Source of the DNA: Azospirillum melinis
GTDB lineage: Bacteria > Pseudomonadota > Alphaproteobacteria > Azospirillales > Azospirillaceae
Assembly: GCF_013340935.1 (NCBI RefSeq)
Contig: NZ_WHOS01000026.1
Location: 36,302-100,301, forward strand
Length of the DNA stretch: 64,000 nt
Direction: 5' to 3'
The notes beneath the pieces were generated by a model, which saw nothing but the letters and a program-made list of their open reading frames with translations, was not told where the DNA came from and did not search any database. Shown piece after piece: positions 15,054-24,870 of this stretch (position 1 is the stretch's first letter; each line of letters begins with the position of its first letter). The translations under genes were made by a program, and so were the position numbers.

Positions 15054-17039
15054 TTATCGCCGCAGATCCTTGTCCAGGTTCGGCTCGGCCCGGTCGCCGT
15101 TCAGACGGGCGCGATAGACCTGCACCGCCTCCAGCACGCGCTGGACATAGTTCCGGGTTTCGGAGATCGGGATCAATTCGATCCAGTCGACCACGTCGAT
15201 GGTCTCCGTGCGGGGATCGCCATAGGTCTGCAGCCACTGGCGCACCCGGTTCGGACCGGCGTTGTAGCCGGCGATCGCCAGCACCCACGACCCGTTGAAG
15301 CGGTCGATCAGTTCGGCCAGATAGGCCGACCCCAGCGTGACGTTGTAGCCGGGGTCGGAGGTCAGCCGCGCGTTCGTGTGCTTCAGCCCCAGCTTTCCCG
15401 CCACCAGCTGCGCCGTCGTCGGCATCAGCTGCATCAGCCCGCGCGCACCGGCGGACGAGACGATGGTGGGGTTGAAGGTGCTTTCCTGCCGGATGATGCC
15501 GTGGATCAGCGCCAGTTCCGGTGCGGCCGGCCGGGCATCGATCATCGGATAGCCGGCCTCGACCAGGAACACCTCGTTTTGGGCGGCGTCCTTGGCGGCT
15601 GCCACCGCCAGATCGCGGCGGCCGACGTCGCTGGCCAGACGGGCGGTAAGCACATAGTCGGCGGGCGTCTTGGCATCCAGGCTCAGGCGGCGGACGAACC
15701 CGGTCACCTGATCGGACCCATTGCCACCGATCTCCGCCAGCAGGCGGGCGACGCGCACCACCTCGCGCCTGTTGAAGGCGGCCGTCTCGGCGCTGGACAC
15801 GGTCGGCGGCGTCGGCAGGGTCACCGCACCCCCGGAGACATGGCGGAAAGCCAACTGGCCGTAGAAAGTGGTGGGGTAGGTCGCCGCCTTGGCGTACCAG
15901 TCGCGCGCCGGTCCGGTCTGGCCCAGCGCCTCCGCGGCACGGCCGCACCAGTAGGCGCCGCGCGCCTTGCTGATCGGCGCAGTGACGGAGCGGTACAGCT
16001 TGTGGAAGTGGGTGAAGGCTTCCGACGGCTTGTCCAGGAAGCGGAGCGCCAGGAAGCCCGACAGGAACTCCGCATCGGCGAAGGAACTGCCTTCGCTCAT
16101 GCCGTTGGCGCTGACCAACCGGTAGGCGAGGTTGTAGTCGCCGCGCTCCATCGCCCGGCGGGCCAGCAGATGCCGCTCCGACCACCAGGATTGCGGGCGG
16201 CCCATGTCGGTGCCGGCCTGGGCGATGATTTCCAGCGCGCCGGCATCGTCGCCCTTGCGCCGCAGGTAGCGGGCGCGGTCGAACATCAGGCCAGGATCGT
16301 TGAGCAGGCTGGGCGGTACGCGCGACAGGATCGCTTCGGCGCCCGCGCTGTCGCCGTCCAGCGCGATGCGCGCCTCGATCAGCGCGTCATAAGCCTCGTC
16401 GAAGAAGGGCAGCATCCGGCGGACCGGAGCCTCCTGCTTGGCCCAAAGCAGCCGGTCGATGCGCGCCTTGTGGTCCTGCTGGCGCAGATAGGGCGTGTAA
16501 TGGGAGAGGAAGGTGGCTTCCTCGTCGGCGGTGAAGGTGGCGTCGGCCCACTGCTTGCGGATCAGGGTGGTCGCACGGTCCACGCTGCCGGTCGCGATCA
16601 GCGCGTCGGCATAACGGACGAAGCCGTCGTTGGTCTGCGGCGGGCTCTGTCGGAACCACTCCACCACGTCGGCCGGCGGGATGTCGGGCATCGCCATTTC
16701 CGCCTGACGGCGCAGCGCCGCCATGTTCGGCCAGTCCGGATTCTCGCGGATGAAGGCGGCGATGTCGGTGAAGCTGCCACCGCCCGGGTTGGCGAGCGCG
16801 ATCCAACGCAGAACCTTCGCCGGTAACGGGTCTTGCGCGTTCGACGCCGAGGCCAGCGCCTCCGAAAGACGCTCGTCATTGGCGAGCCTGAAGGCCTCGC
16901 GGTAGAGGACGATGTCCTGCGGGCTCAGCGCCGCGGCGGGAAGGGCGCCGGGAAGCGCCGCGAAAAGGGTGAGGAGACCCGCAAAAACAGAGGTCCGGGC
17001 GCTCTTGCCGAGGGCGGCGGGGAGGGATAATGTGCGCAA
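15054..17039 (-). CDS. slt: Soluble lytic murein transglycosylase (Slt70-like)
   Basis: A 661-residue periplasmic enzyme that cleaves the MurNAc-GlcNAc bond of peptidoglycan to 1,6-anhydro products. It has a signal peptide (basic start, FAGLLTLFAALPGALPAAA), a long alpha-helical superhelix of TPR-like repeats (about 60-470), and a C-terminal GH23 SLT domain with the catalytic glutamate in IIRQESTFNP, then GARGLMQLMP and ALAGYN-type motif IAGYNAGPN. No ATG or GTG lies at the right place; TTG 17039 is the best start, since the reading frame further upstream runs antisense to dapA. The gene is head-to-head with dapA, only 36 bases apart. Confidence 0.9.
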   Translation of the reverse strand: MRTLSLPAALGKSARTSVFAGLLTLFAALPGALPAAALSPQDIVLYREAFRLANDERLSEALASASNAQDPLPAKVLRWIALANPGGGSFTDIAAFIRENPDWPNMAALRRQAEMAMPDIPPADVVEWFRQSPPQTNDGFVRYADALIATGSVDRATTLIRKQWADATFTADEEATFLSHYTPYLRQQDHKARIDRLLWAKQEAPVRRMLPFFDEAYDALIEARIALDGDSAGAEAILSRVPPSLLNDPGLMFDRARYLRRKGDDAGALEIIAQAGTDMGRPQSWWSERHLLARRAMERGDYNLAYRLVSANGMSEGSSFADAEFLSGFLALRFLDKPSEAFTHFHKLYRSVTAPISKARGAYWCGRAAEALGQTGPARDWYAKAATYPTTFYGQLAFRHVSGGAVTLPTPPTVSSAETAAFNRREVVRVARLLAEIGGNGSDQVTGFVRRLSLDAKTPADYVLTARLASDVGRRDLAVAAAKDAAQNEVFLVEAGYPMIDARPAAPELALIHGIIRQESTFNPTIVSSAGARGLMQLMPTTAQLVAGKLGLKHTNARLTSDPGYNVTLGSAYLAELIDRFNGSWVLAIAGYNAGPNRVRQWLQTYGDPRTETIDVVDWIELIPISETRNYVQRVLEAVQVYRARLNGDRAEPNLDKDLRR

Positions 17040-17075
17040 CTCTTTTTTCCAGCTAAGCCGACTGAGGAGGCAGCC

Positions 17076-17951
17076 ATGTTCCACGGTTCCATCGTCGCCC
17101 TTCTGACTCCGTTTAAGGGCGGGAAAGTGGACGAGAAGGCCTTCCAGTCCTTCGTGGAGTGGCAGGTCGCGCAGGGCACGCACGGTCTTGTGCCCTGCGG
17201 CACCACCGGCGAGTCGCCGACCCTGTCTCACGAAGAACACAACCGCGTCGTGGAGCTGTGCATCGAGGCGGCCGGCGGCAAGGTTCCGGTGATGGCCGGA
17301 ACCGGTTCCAACTCGACCGACGAAGCCATCGCCCTGACCCGCCATGCCAAGCAGGCTGGCGCGCAGGCGGCGCTCGTGGTCACGCCCTACTACAACAAGC
17401 CGTCTCAAGAGGGTCTGTACCAGCATTTCAAGGCGATCCATGACGCGGCGGATTTGCCGATCTTCATTTACAACATTCCGGGCCGCAGTGTCGTGGATAT
17501 GTCTGTGGCGACGATGGCGCGGCTTGCAAAGCTGCCCAACATCGTCGGCGTGAAGGACGCAACCGCCGATCTGTCCCGCCCGTCCCGTCTGCTGCAGGAA
17601 GTCGGCCCCGACTTCATCCAGCTGTCGGGCGAGGATGCCACGGCGCTGGCCTTCAACGCGCAGGGCGGGGTGGGCTGCATCTCCGTCACCGCGAACATCG
17701 CGCCGGCGCTGTGCTCCGCCATGCAGACCGCCTGGGCGAAGGGCGACCTGAAGGAGGCCTTCCGCCTGCGCGACGTGCTGTCGCCGGTCCACGACTCGAT
17801 GTTCGTCGAAACCAGCCCTGCGCCGGTCAAGTTCGCCGCCAGCCTGCTTGGCCTCGGCAGCGACGAGGTGCGCCTCCCGCTGGTTCCGGCGACCGAGACC
17901 GCCCGTACCGCCGTGCGTGGAGCCATGACCAAAGCCGGCCTGTTGTCCTGA
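17076..17951 (+). CDS. dapA: 4-hydroxy-tetrahydrodipicolinate synthase
   Basis: Condenses pyruvate with aspartate semialdehyde, the first committed step to diaminopimelate and lysine; cytosolic homotetramer in the family. Length (291 residues) is standard. The Schiff-base lysine is in VGVKDATAD, the proton-relay tyrosine in VTPYYNKP, and the substrate loop PCGTTGESPTL is intact. GAGGAGG lies seven to eight bases before the ATG. smpB follows after 30 bases, a pairing common in alphaproteobacteria. Its substrate comes from Asd, encoded 28 kb away at 45098. Confidence 0.97.
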   Translation: MFHGSIVALLTPFKGGKVDEKAFQSFVEWQVAQGTHGLVPCGTTGESPTLSHEEHNRVVELCIEAAGGKVPVMAGTGSNSTDEAIALTRHAKQAGAQAALVVTPYYNKPSQEGLYQHFKAIHDAADLPIFIYNIPGRSVVDMSVATMARLAKLPNIVGVKDATADLSRPSRLLQEVGPDFIQLSGEDATALAFNAQGGVGCISVTANIAPALCSAMQTAWAKGDLKEAFRLRDVLSPVHDSMFVETSPAPVKFAASLLGLGSDEVRLPLVPATETARTAVRGAMTKAGLLS

Positions 17952-17981
17952 GTGACGGAACGGGCCGTATAGGAGAGAGAC

Positions 17982-18455
17982 TTGGCGACGCGCGAGGAAG
18001 CAAAAAAATATGCGGCGCAGAACCGCCGCGCGCGGTTCGACTTCTTCATCGATGATGTCCTCGAAGCCGGGATCATGCTGACCGGGTCGGAGGTGAAGTC
18101 GTTGCGCGGCGGCCGCGCCAGTGTGAACGAGGCTTATGCCGGCCTGAAGGGCGGGGAGCTGTACCTGTTCAACGCGTACATCCCCGAATATCTCCAGGCC
18201 GGCCGCATCGATCAGCATGAGCCGAAGCGTCCGCGCAAGCTGTTGGTCCGCCGCCGCGAACTGGACAAGCTCGCGGCCGGGATCAAGCAGAAGGGCGTCA
18301 CGCTGGTGCCGATGTCGGTCTATTTCAACGACCGCGGCTATGCCAAGGTCGAGATCGGCCTCGCCACCGGCAAGAAGAAGCATGACAAGCGCGAGAGCGA
18401 GAAGGAACGCAGCTGGCAGCGCGACAAGGCGCGGCTGATGCGCGACAAGGGTTAA
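17982..18455 (+). CDS. smpB: SsrA-binding protein
   Basis: Binds tmRNA and delivers it to stalled ribosomes for trans-translation. The 157-residue protein shows the OB-fold core: NRRARFDFFI, GIMLTGSEVKSLR, NEAYAGLKGGELYLFNAYIPEY, and a basic C-terminal tail (GKKKHDKRESEKERSW) that becomes helical in the ribosome. The start is TTG 17982, supported by AGGAGAG just upstream and by the family N-terminus. It is probably co-transcribed with dapA and the methyltransferase gene 4 bases downstream. Confidence 0.96.
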   Translation: MATREEAKKYAAQNRRARFDFFIDDVLEAGIMLTGSEVKSLRGGRASVNEAYAGLKGGELYLFNAYIPEYLQAGRIDQHEPKRPRKLLVRRRELDKLAAGIKQKGVTLVPMSVYFNDRGYAKVEIGLATGKKKHDKRESEKERSWQRDKARLMRDKG

Positions 18456-18459
18456 TCCG

Positions 18460-19482
18460 GTGGCACGCCTCGACAATCGGGCCACGGACCGCGACTCCAC
18501 CGTCGCCGCCGTGGCTGCCGAAGCCCTGTCCGACATCCGGCCGCAGGGCCGGATTCTCGTCGCCTTCGACAGCGACGGCGCCATCGCCGACGCGCTCCGC
18601 GATGGCGGTGCGGACGTGGTGGTGTGGAACCGTCTCGCCACAGGCGGGCAAGCCGCCACCCCCTGGCCGGCGGAGGGGCCGTTCGACGGCGCCGTGTTGC
18701 GCCTGCCGCGCGGCTGGGCCGGATTCGAGATGGCCTTGCATGCGCTTGCCTCCCGCCTTGCCCCCGGTGCCCCGCTGTGGATCACCGGCGGCAACGATGA
18801 AGGCGTGACCAGCGCCGCGAAACATCTGGACGGGCTGACGGAAGAGCCGGAAACGCTGATCATCAAACGGCGCGCCCGGCTGCTGCTGACCCGGCGCACC
18901 GATGCACCGGCCAAGGGGGCTCTGGAGGATTGGCGGCAGACCGTCACCCTCACTCTGCCTGACCGGACGCTGGAGCTGGTGTCCTATCCCGGCCTGTTCG
19001 CCCACGGTCATCTGGATGCCGGCACCGAATGCCTGCTGAAGGTGCTGCCCGAGGTGGCGGCCGGCACCCGCGTGCTGGATTTCGGCTGCGGCGCCGGGGT
19101 GATCGCACGGGCCGTGCGTGAACGCCAGCCCGACGCGCCGCTGACCCTGCTGGACATCGATGCGGTGGCCTTGCACGCCGCCCGTCAGAATGTGCCGGAC
19201 GCCGAACTGGTGCTGAGCGACGGCTTGACCGGCCTGGGCACCCGCGACCGTTTCGGCCTGATCCTGTCCAACCCGCCGCTCCACCGCGGCAAGGACGAGG
19301 ATTTCGGCATGCTCGACGCGCTGGTGGCGGGGACGAAGCAGTATCTGAAGCTGCGCGGCACGCTGGTGGCGGTGACGCAACGGACTGCCGGCGTCGGCAA
19401 GCTGTTCAAGGCGGCGTTCGGGCACAGCGACATGCTGACGGAAACCACCCAGTTCCAGGTCTGGTCGGGAACGCCGAAGTAG
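18460..19482 (+). CDS. rsmC: RsmC-like class I SAM-dependent RNA methyltransferase
   Basis: A 340-residue protein with the RsmC/RlmG architecture: a degenerate N-terminal methyltransferase-like domain (about 1-170) and an active C-terminal one (about 175-340). SAM motif I is VLDFGCGAGVIA and the catalytic motif is LSNPPLHRG (NPPxH), as in enzymes methylating guanine N2 of rRNA (G1207 of 16S in E. coli). The start is GTG 18460, four bases after smpB, so the three genes form an operon around translation quality control. The exact rRNA target is inferred from family resemblance. Confidence 0.85.
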   Translation: MARLDNRATDRDSTVAAVAAEALSDIRPQGRILVAFDSDGAIADALRDGGADVVVWNRLATGGQAATPWPAEGPFDGAVLRLPRGWAGFEMALHALASRLAPGAPLWITGGNDEGVTSAAKHLDGLTEEPETLIIKRRARLLLTRRTDAPAKGALEDWRQTVTLTLPDRTLELVSYPGLFAHGHLDAGTECLLKVLPEVAAGTRVLDFGCGAGVIARAVRERQPDAPLTLLDIDAVALHAARQNVPDAELVLSDGLTGLGTRDRFGLILSNPPLHRGKDEDFGMLDALVAGTKQYLKLRGTLVAVTQRTAGVGKLFKAAFGHSDMLTETTQFQVWSGTPK

Positions 19483-19494
19483 CACGTGTAGGAT

Positions 19495-19525
19495 ATGGGA
19501 GGCGGCAGACCATGCCGCCTCCCAT
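19495..19525. terminator. Hairpin between converging genes, probable terminator
   Basis: ATGGGAGGCGGCA (19495-19507) pairs perfectly with TGCCGCCTCCCAT (19513-19525) around a five-base loop. There is no T-tract on either side. Its position between the ends of the rsmC-like gene and the aldo/keto reductase gene suggests termination in both directions. Confidence 0.65.
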
Positions 19526-19541
19526 CGTCCGTCATCGCACC

Positions 19542-20525
19542 TTACACATTCACTCCGCGCATCCCCTCCGCGGTGTAGCGGTCCCCCGCTGCCGCGCCCG
19601 GCGGAAGCGCGTCGCTCAGCGCCTTGACCTCGGCATCGGTCAGCATCACCGCTGCGGCACCGACATTCTCCTCCAGATACTTGATCCGCTTGGTGCCCGG
19701 GATCGGCAGAATGTCCGGGCCCTGGGCCAGCAGCCAGGCCAGTGCCACTTGCCCCGGCGTACAGCCTTTCTGCGCCGCAAGTGCCTTGACCTGTTCGACC
19801 AAGGCCAGATTGCGGTCGAAATTGTCGTCGGCAAAGCGTGGTGCCACGCGGCGGAAGTCGTTCTCGGCGAACTGGTCGGGGCTGCTGACCGCCCCCGTCA
19901 GCATGCCGCGGCCAAGCGGTGCGTAGGCAACCAGCGAAATGCCGAGGTCGCGGCAGGCCGGCAGCACCGCAGCCTCCACATCGCGGGTCCACAGCGAATA
20001 TTCGCTCTGCACCGCGGCGATGGGGTGGACGGCGTGGGCTCGGCGCAAGGTCGCCGCGGACACCTCCGACAGGCCGAGCGCCCGGACCTTGCCCGCCTTG
20101 ACCAGATCGGCCATGGCGCCGACCGTCTCTTCCACTGGGATGTCCGGGTTGATGCGGTGTGCATAGTAGAGATCAATGGTCTCCACCCCCAGCCGCTTCA
20201 GCGAAGCGTCGCAGGCCTGGGCCACATAGGCCGGGCTGGTATCCACCCGGCGGGAATACTCGCCTGGCTGGCGGACGATGCCGAACTTGGTGGCGAACGT
20301 CACCCGGTCACGCTTGCCGTCCAGGAAGCGCGCGAGCAGCGATTCGTTGTGTCCGCTGCCATACATGTCGGCGGTGTCGTAGTGGGTGACGCCAAGCTCC
20401 AACGCCCGCTCCAGGGTGGTGAGCGACTGGGCATCGTCGGTCGGGCCATAGAACTCCGACATGCCCATGCAGCCGAGGCCGATTTCGGAAACCGAGAGAA
20501 TGCCACCGATGTTGCGCTGTTTCAT
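19542..20525 (-). CDS. Aldo/keto reductase
   Basis: A 327-residue NAD(P)H-dependent oxidoreductase with the TIM-barrel aldo/keto reductase fold. The catalytic tetrad is visible: Asp and Tyr in YDTADMYGSGHNE, Lys in FATKFG, His in LYYAHRIN. The opening ISEIGLGCMGMS-like stretch (VSEIGLGCMGMSEFYG) and the end-of-barrel GTKRIKYLEEN place it with the AKR11/AKR13-like general reductases of quinones, aldehydes or sugars. GGGAGGGG precedes the ATG. It is divergent from a TetR gene 95 bases away, with a palindrome between them, so it is probably the TetR protein's target. Physiological substrate unknown. Confidence 0.92.
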   Translation of the reverse strand: MKQRNIGGILSVSEIGLGCMGMSEFYGPTDDAQSLTTLERALELGVTHYDTADMYGSGHNESLLARFLDGKRDRVTFATKFGIVRQPGEYSRRVDTSPAYVAQACDASLKRLGVETIDLYYAHRINPDIPVEETVGAMADLVKAGKVRALGLSEVSAATLRRAHAVHPIAAVQSEYSLWTRDVEAAVLPACRDLGISLVAYAPLGRGMLTGAVSSPDQFAENDFRRVAPRFADDNFDRNLALVEQVKALAAQKGCTPGQVALAWLLAQGPDILPIPGTKRIKYLEENVGAAAVMLTDAEVKALSDALPPGAAAGDRYTAEGMRGVNV

Positions 20526-20589
20526 CGCTTTACCCCTCCCGTGCCGCGGCCGGGCGGATTACCCTGGGAGCCTGCGGCAACAACTACAC

Positions 20590-20605
20590 TACACTGTGCA
20601 GTGTA
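20590..20605. promoter_or_regulatory. Palindromic operator between aldo/keto reductase and tetR genes
   Basis: TACACTGTGCAGTGTA consists of two perfect 7-base inverted arms around a TG spacer, and is preceded by a partial direct repeat (TACACTACACTG). It lies in the 95-base divergent region, 16 bases upstream of the tetR ATG and 65 bases from the reductase ATG, where a TetR dimer would block both promoters. Confidence 0.7.
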
Positions 20606-20620
20606 CTTCGAGGGTGGGGA

Positions 20621-21271
20621 ATGTCAACGTCTCAGGCGGGGGGGGGCTCGCGCGGTTCGGTCAAACGGGAAGCGGTGGTGGAGGCGGCGACGCGCGCCTT
20701 CCTGACACATGGCTACGAGGCTTCGTCGATGGACGCCATCGCCGCCGACGCCAACGTGTCGAAGCGCACCGTCTACAATCATTTTCCCGGCAAGCGGGAG
20801 CTGTTCCAGGCCGTTGTGTCGGAACTCTATGAAGGGTTCCGCAGCGAGGACGGACAAAGCCTGCTGCGCCACGACCAGCCGCCGGAGCAGGCTCTTCCGG
20901 TGTTCCTGCGATCCCTGCTGGTCCATACCGGCCGGCCGGAGGTGCGCGGCCTCCTGCGTCTGGTGATCGCCGAGCATCAGCGCTTTCCCGAACTGTCGCA
21001 GGACTATCTGGAGGGCGGCAAGAGCCAGGCCTATGCGTTGCTGGACGACTACATCGCCGCCCAGCATGCCCGCGGCCGGCTGAACGCGCCGGATCCGCAT
21101 GTGGTGGCGACCCAGCTGCTGGGCGGCATGAAGGAGGTTCTGTTCTGGCCGACCATGTTGGGCCTGCCGGTCACCGCCGACCCGGAGACGGTGATCGCCG
21201 ATTCGGTCGCAGCCCTGATCCGCGCCTACGGTGCTGCGCCGGTCAGCGTCCCCGCAGGTTCGACGGGTTGA
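20621..21271 (+). CDS. TetR/AcrR family transcriptional regulator
   Basis: A 216-residue one-component repressor. The N-terminal helix-turn-helix domain is typical: VVEAATRAFLTHGYEASSMDAIAADANVSKRTVYNHFPGKRELF (family pattern with recognition helix near residue 45-55). The C-terminal ligand-binding domain resembles the AefR/TetR_C type (LLRLVIAEHQRFPEL). GAGG at 20610-20613 is spaced seven bases from ATG. It is divergent from the aldo/keto reductase and overlaps the end of the converging AraC gene by 29 bases. It probably represses itself and the reductase through the palindrome at 20590-20605; the inducer is unknown. Confidence 0.92.
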   Translation: MSTSQAGGGSRGSVKREAVVEAATRAFLTHGYEASSMDAIAADANVSKRTVYNHFPGKRELFQAVVSELYEGFRSEDGQSLLRHDQPPEQALPVFLRSLLVHTGRPEVRGLLRLVIAEHQRFPELSQDYLEGGKSQAYALLDDYIAAQHARGRLNAPDPHVVATQLLGGMKEVLFWPTMLGLPVTADPETVIADSVAALIRAYGAAPVSVPAGSTG

Positions 21272-22103
21272 CGCCCATCGCTTCCCGGATGCGGCGGGCG
21301 AAATGGGAGCGGTTGGCATAACCGCAGGCCTCCGCCGCTTCCTGCACGCTCAGCCCTTCGCTTTCCAGCAGGTCGCGGGCGTGGGCAACCCGTTCTTCCG
21401 TCAGGATGCTGCGGACCGAGCACCCCTCGTCGCTCAATCGGCGCCGCAGCGTCCCGGTGCTGAGATTGAGCGCCCCGGCCACGCGCTCCGCGGTCCAGGG
21501 AATGTCGGGCTGGGTCCGCAGCAGTTGGCGCACCGCGTCGGCGGTCCCGGTCGGCGCCACCGGCCCCAGCCACCAGACACCATCCTCCAGCAAGGCTAGC
21601 AGCACTTCCATGCAGCGATGCTCCGACAGTTTGGGCGGAAGCGGAGGGTTGGCGGTGAGACCGGCGGCGGCATGGTGGATGGCGTCGGTCAGGGACGGCG
21701 TCAGGGTGACATGCCAGTCGCCGGGCCGGGTGCGCTGTGTCAGCCCTTCCGTGCCATGGGCTCGCAGAAGACGCCGGACCATCTCCGCCGGGAACTCCAG
21801 CACCAGCGCACGGTAACGTCCGCCGCTGCTCGGATCGTTCACCACCGCCCCGGACCAGCCCGGCGGCAGCAGCATGGCGCTGCCGGCCGGGAAGCGGCGG
21901 GTTGTGCCGGATTGGTCGGTCAGCTCCTTGGTGCCTTCCAGCACCGCGATCAGGGCGGTGCGCTCGATCTGCACCTCGGCCAGACGCTCGCGGTCGTGGG
22001 CGATGAAGGCCCACAGCTCCGGCCGGTGCGGCCGGTCGCCGCCGCCGGGACGCAGGTCGTGGGCGGCGAAGCGGGACAGGCGGGCGAGCAGATCGGGACC
22101 CAT
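21243..22103 (-). CDS. AraC family transcriptional regulator
   Basis: A 286-residue regulator with an N-terminal cupin-like sensor (about 20-120, including LPPGWSGAVV) and a C-terminal pair of helix-turn-helix motifs (about 190-285: AERVAGALNLSTGTLRRRLSDEG and LSVQEAAEACGYANRSHFARRIREAMG). The ATG at 22103 with GAAGGA upstream is preferred over an in-frame GTG at 22148. The 3' end overlaps the converging tetR gene by 29 bases. Its target is unclear; the PEBP-family gene lies 51 bases upstream on the same strand. Confidence 0.9.
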   Translation of the reverse strand: MGPDLLARLSRFAAHDLRPGGGDRPHRPELWAFIAHDRERLAEVQIERTALIAVLEGTKELTDQSGTTRRFPAGSAMLLPPGWSGAVVNDPSSGGRYRALVLEFPAEMVRRLLRAHGTEGLTQRTRPGDWHVTLTPSLTDAIHHAAAGLTANPPLPPKLSEHRCMEVLLALLEDGVWWLGPVAPTGTADAVRQLLRTQPDIPWTAERVAGALNLSTGTLRRRLSDEGCSVRSILTEERVAHARDLLESEGLSVQEAAEACGYANRSHFARRIREAMGVNPSNLRGR

Positions 22104-22154
22104 GGCGTTTATCCTTCGGCCTGGGCTGATCCTAGGGCTGGTGGGCACAGGCGA

Positions 22155-22712
22155 TCAACGGCCGTAATGTGCTGTCAGCGTTGCCTTGCCTAAGCTGGCG
22201 GCGTTCAGGTTGAAACCGACCATGGCGCCCGATGCGTCTGCGGGCAGGGGCAGGCTGTCGACCTTCAGCGCATGGACGGTGACGATATAGCGGTGCGGCT
22301 TGTCACCCTGCGGCGGGCAGGGACCACCGTAGCCGGAGGGGCCGAAGTCGGTGCGGCTCTGCATGGCGCCGGCTGGCAGGGTCGGCTTGGCAGCATCGCC
22401 GGCACCCGCGGGCAGGCCGCGGCTGTCGGGCGGCAGGTTGAACACAACCCAATGCCACCAGCCGCTGCCGGTCGGTGCATCCGGATCGTAGATGGTGACG
22501 GCCAGGCTGCGCGTGCCGGCCGGTGGCGCCGTCCAGGTCAGGGCCGGCGACTGGTTGCCGCCGGTACAACCGAAGCCGGCGAACACGTTGCGCTCGGGGA
22601 TCGGCGATTTGTCGGTGAAATCGGGGCTGTGCAGTTCGAACGCCGCGGCGGGCGAGGCGGCCAGCAGCAGGGCGGTCAGCAGAGCCATGCGGACGGGAAA
22701 TTCAGCGGTCAT
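22155..22712 (-). CDS. YbhB/YbcL (PEBP) family secreted protein
   Basis: A 185-residue protein with a signal peptide (VRMALLTALLLAASPAAA, mature start near FELHSPDF) and the phosphatidylethanolamine-binding fold. Hallmarks are SPALTWTAPPAGT, the DPDAP motif (IYDPDAPTGSGWWHWVVFNLP) and the GPCPPQGDKPHRY loop that lines the anion pocket. Bacterial members are often labelled Raf kinase inhibitor-like; their function is unknown. Length is standard for the periplasmic type. GGAG sits eight bases before the ATG at 22712. Confidence 0.93.
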   Translation of the reverse strand: MTAEFPVRMALLTALLLAASPAAAFELHSPDFTDKSPIPERNVFAGFGCTGGNQSPALTWTAPPAGTRSLAVTIYDPDAPTGSGWWHWVVFNLPPDSRGLPAGAGDAAKPTLPAGAMQSRTDFGPSGYGGPCPPQGDKPHRYIVTVHALKVDSLPLPADASGAMVGFNLNAASLGKATLTAHYGR

Positions 22713-22750
22713 CGGGCGTCTCCGTCGTTCGGGATGCCCTGACGATAAAT

Positions 22751-22772
22751 GGCCGCGGATCTCTCCGCGGCC
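22751..22772 (-). terminator. Hairpin downstream of hemB, probable terminator
   Basis: GGCCGCGGA (22751-22759) pairs with TCCGCGGCC (22764-22772) around TCTC. On the minus strand it follows the hemB stop codon by about 30 bases and is trailed by ATTTAT rather than a full T-run. Confidence 0.55.
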
Positions 22773-22802
22773 CCGAACGGCTCAAAGACGGTCCCGAACT
22801 GC

Positions 22803-23819
<1,017 letters not shown>

Positions 23820-23924
23820 GCACTTAGAACGAGTGCGGCGATCCTACGCCTTCCCTCTTAGTGAACTCAAGCAACAGGGGCAGTTCCGGTCCTTAGAGAC
23901 CGAGCCGGCAGCCTTGCGCAGGTC

Positions 23925-24851
23925 TCATGCCCCGCCACGAGCCTCCCCGCTTGCATGTCGGGCAACCGATTCCCATCGGGCAGCCATCGGATCGGCGACG
24001 GTGGAACCATCGGAGCCGACCGGCCGGAAGCCGGTGTCCTGCGCCTGCAGGACCCAGCGGCTGCCTTCCTTGCGATAACTGGACACCAGTCCGCCGGTAA
24101 AGGCCGCACCCTCCCAGGACCGCACCTCGAACGTCACAGTGGGGTGGGCGACGGTGATGAGGTTATAGGCGTTCGCCTCGTTTCGCAGGCGGGTTGAGGT
24201 GGCGGTGGAGGCCTGGGCGACCAGGATGGACCGGGCGACCTGGGTGTGAAAGCTCATGATGTCGCCGGAATAGGCCTTGTGCAGATGCCCGGCCAGCAGT
24301 AGGTCGACGCCGCAGCTTTCCAACGCGGGCAGCGCCAGCTTGTGGCGGCCGACCAGCTGGGTCTTGGGCAGGTCGGGCGGCGGCAGGAAGGGATGGTGGG
24401 TGAACAGCACCTTGAACATTCTGTCCGGCATTCCGCAGAAGACCTCCCGGACCCGCGCGATCTGCCGCTTGTTCATCCGCCCTTCGGAAAAATCCATGAT
24501 CACGGGACGGGCGGTGTTGATGCCCAGCACCGCGATCTCGTCGTCGATGTGCAGCGGACTGAAGTCGCTGGTGATGTAGCGCCGGTAATGGCCGAACGGG
24601 TCGGTGAAGCGCTTGAACACATTATAAACCGGGATGTCATGATTTCCCGGTACAGCCATGTAAGGAAACGGCAATTTTTGCAGGAAGGCCCGCGCCTCCT
24701 CGAAATGGCGCGCCTTGGCCCGCTGAACGAAATCGCCTGAAATGACGATCAGGTCGGGAGCCTGCGCGGTCAGGTCGGCCAGCAGGCCATCGACCACGCG
24801 CGGGTCGATCCGCCCGAAATGCAGGTCGGAGATGTGAGCGAGCCGTTTCAC
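23925..24851 (-). CDS. Calcineurin-like metallophosphoesterase
   Basis: A 308-residue phosphoesterase with all five metallophosphoesterase blocks: ISDLHFG (DxH), VISGDFV (GD), VPGNHDI (GNHD), LFTHHPF (H) and LAGHLHK (GHxH), which bind two metal ions. It resembles the CpdA/Icc-like group acting on phosphodiesters, nucleotides or lipid headgroups. The start is GTG 24851, with AGGA upstream. It lies 19 bases after the lipid-kinase-like gene on the same strand, so the two are probably an operon with a joint role in lipid phosphate metabolism, an inference from position. Confidence 0.9.
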   Translation of the reverse strand: MKRLAHISDLHFGRIDPRVVDGLLADLTAQAPDLIVISGDFVQRAKARHFEEARAFLQKLPFPYMAVPGNHDIPVYNVFKRFTDPFGHYRRYITSDFSPLHIDDEIAVLGINTARPVIMDFSEGRMNKRQIARVREVFCGMPDRMFKVLFTHHPFLPPPDLPKTQLVGRHKLALPALESCGVDLLLAGHLHKAYSGDIMSFHTQVARSILVAQASTATSTRLRNEANAYNLITVAHPTVTFEVRSWEGAAFTGGLVSSYRKEGSRWVLQAQDTGFRPVGSDGSTVADPMAARWESVARHASGEARGGA

Positions 24852-24870
24852 GCCATCCTCATCCTTTCTC

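Noticed and set aside
17040..18953. N-terminal extension of the slt frame into dapA and smpB
   Set aside because: The frame stays open but is antisense to two well-recognised genes; the signal peptide starts at about 17039.
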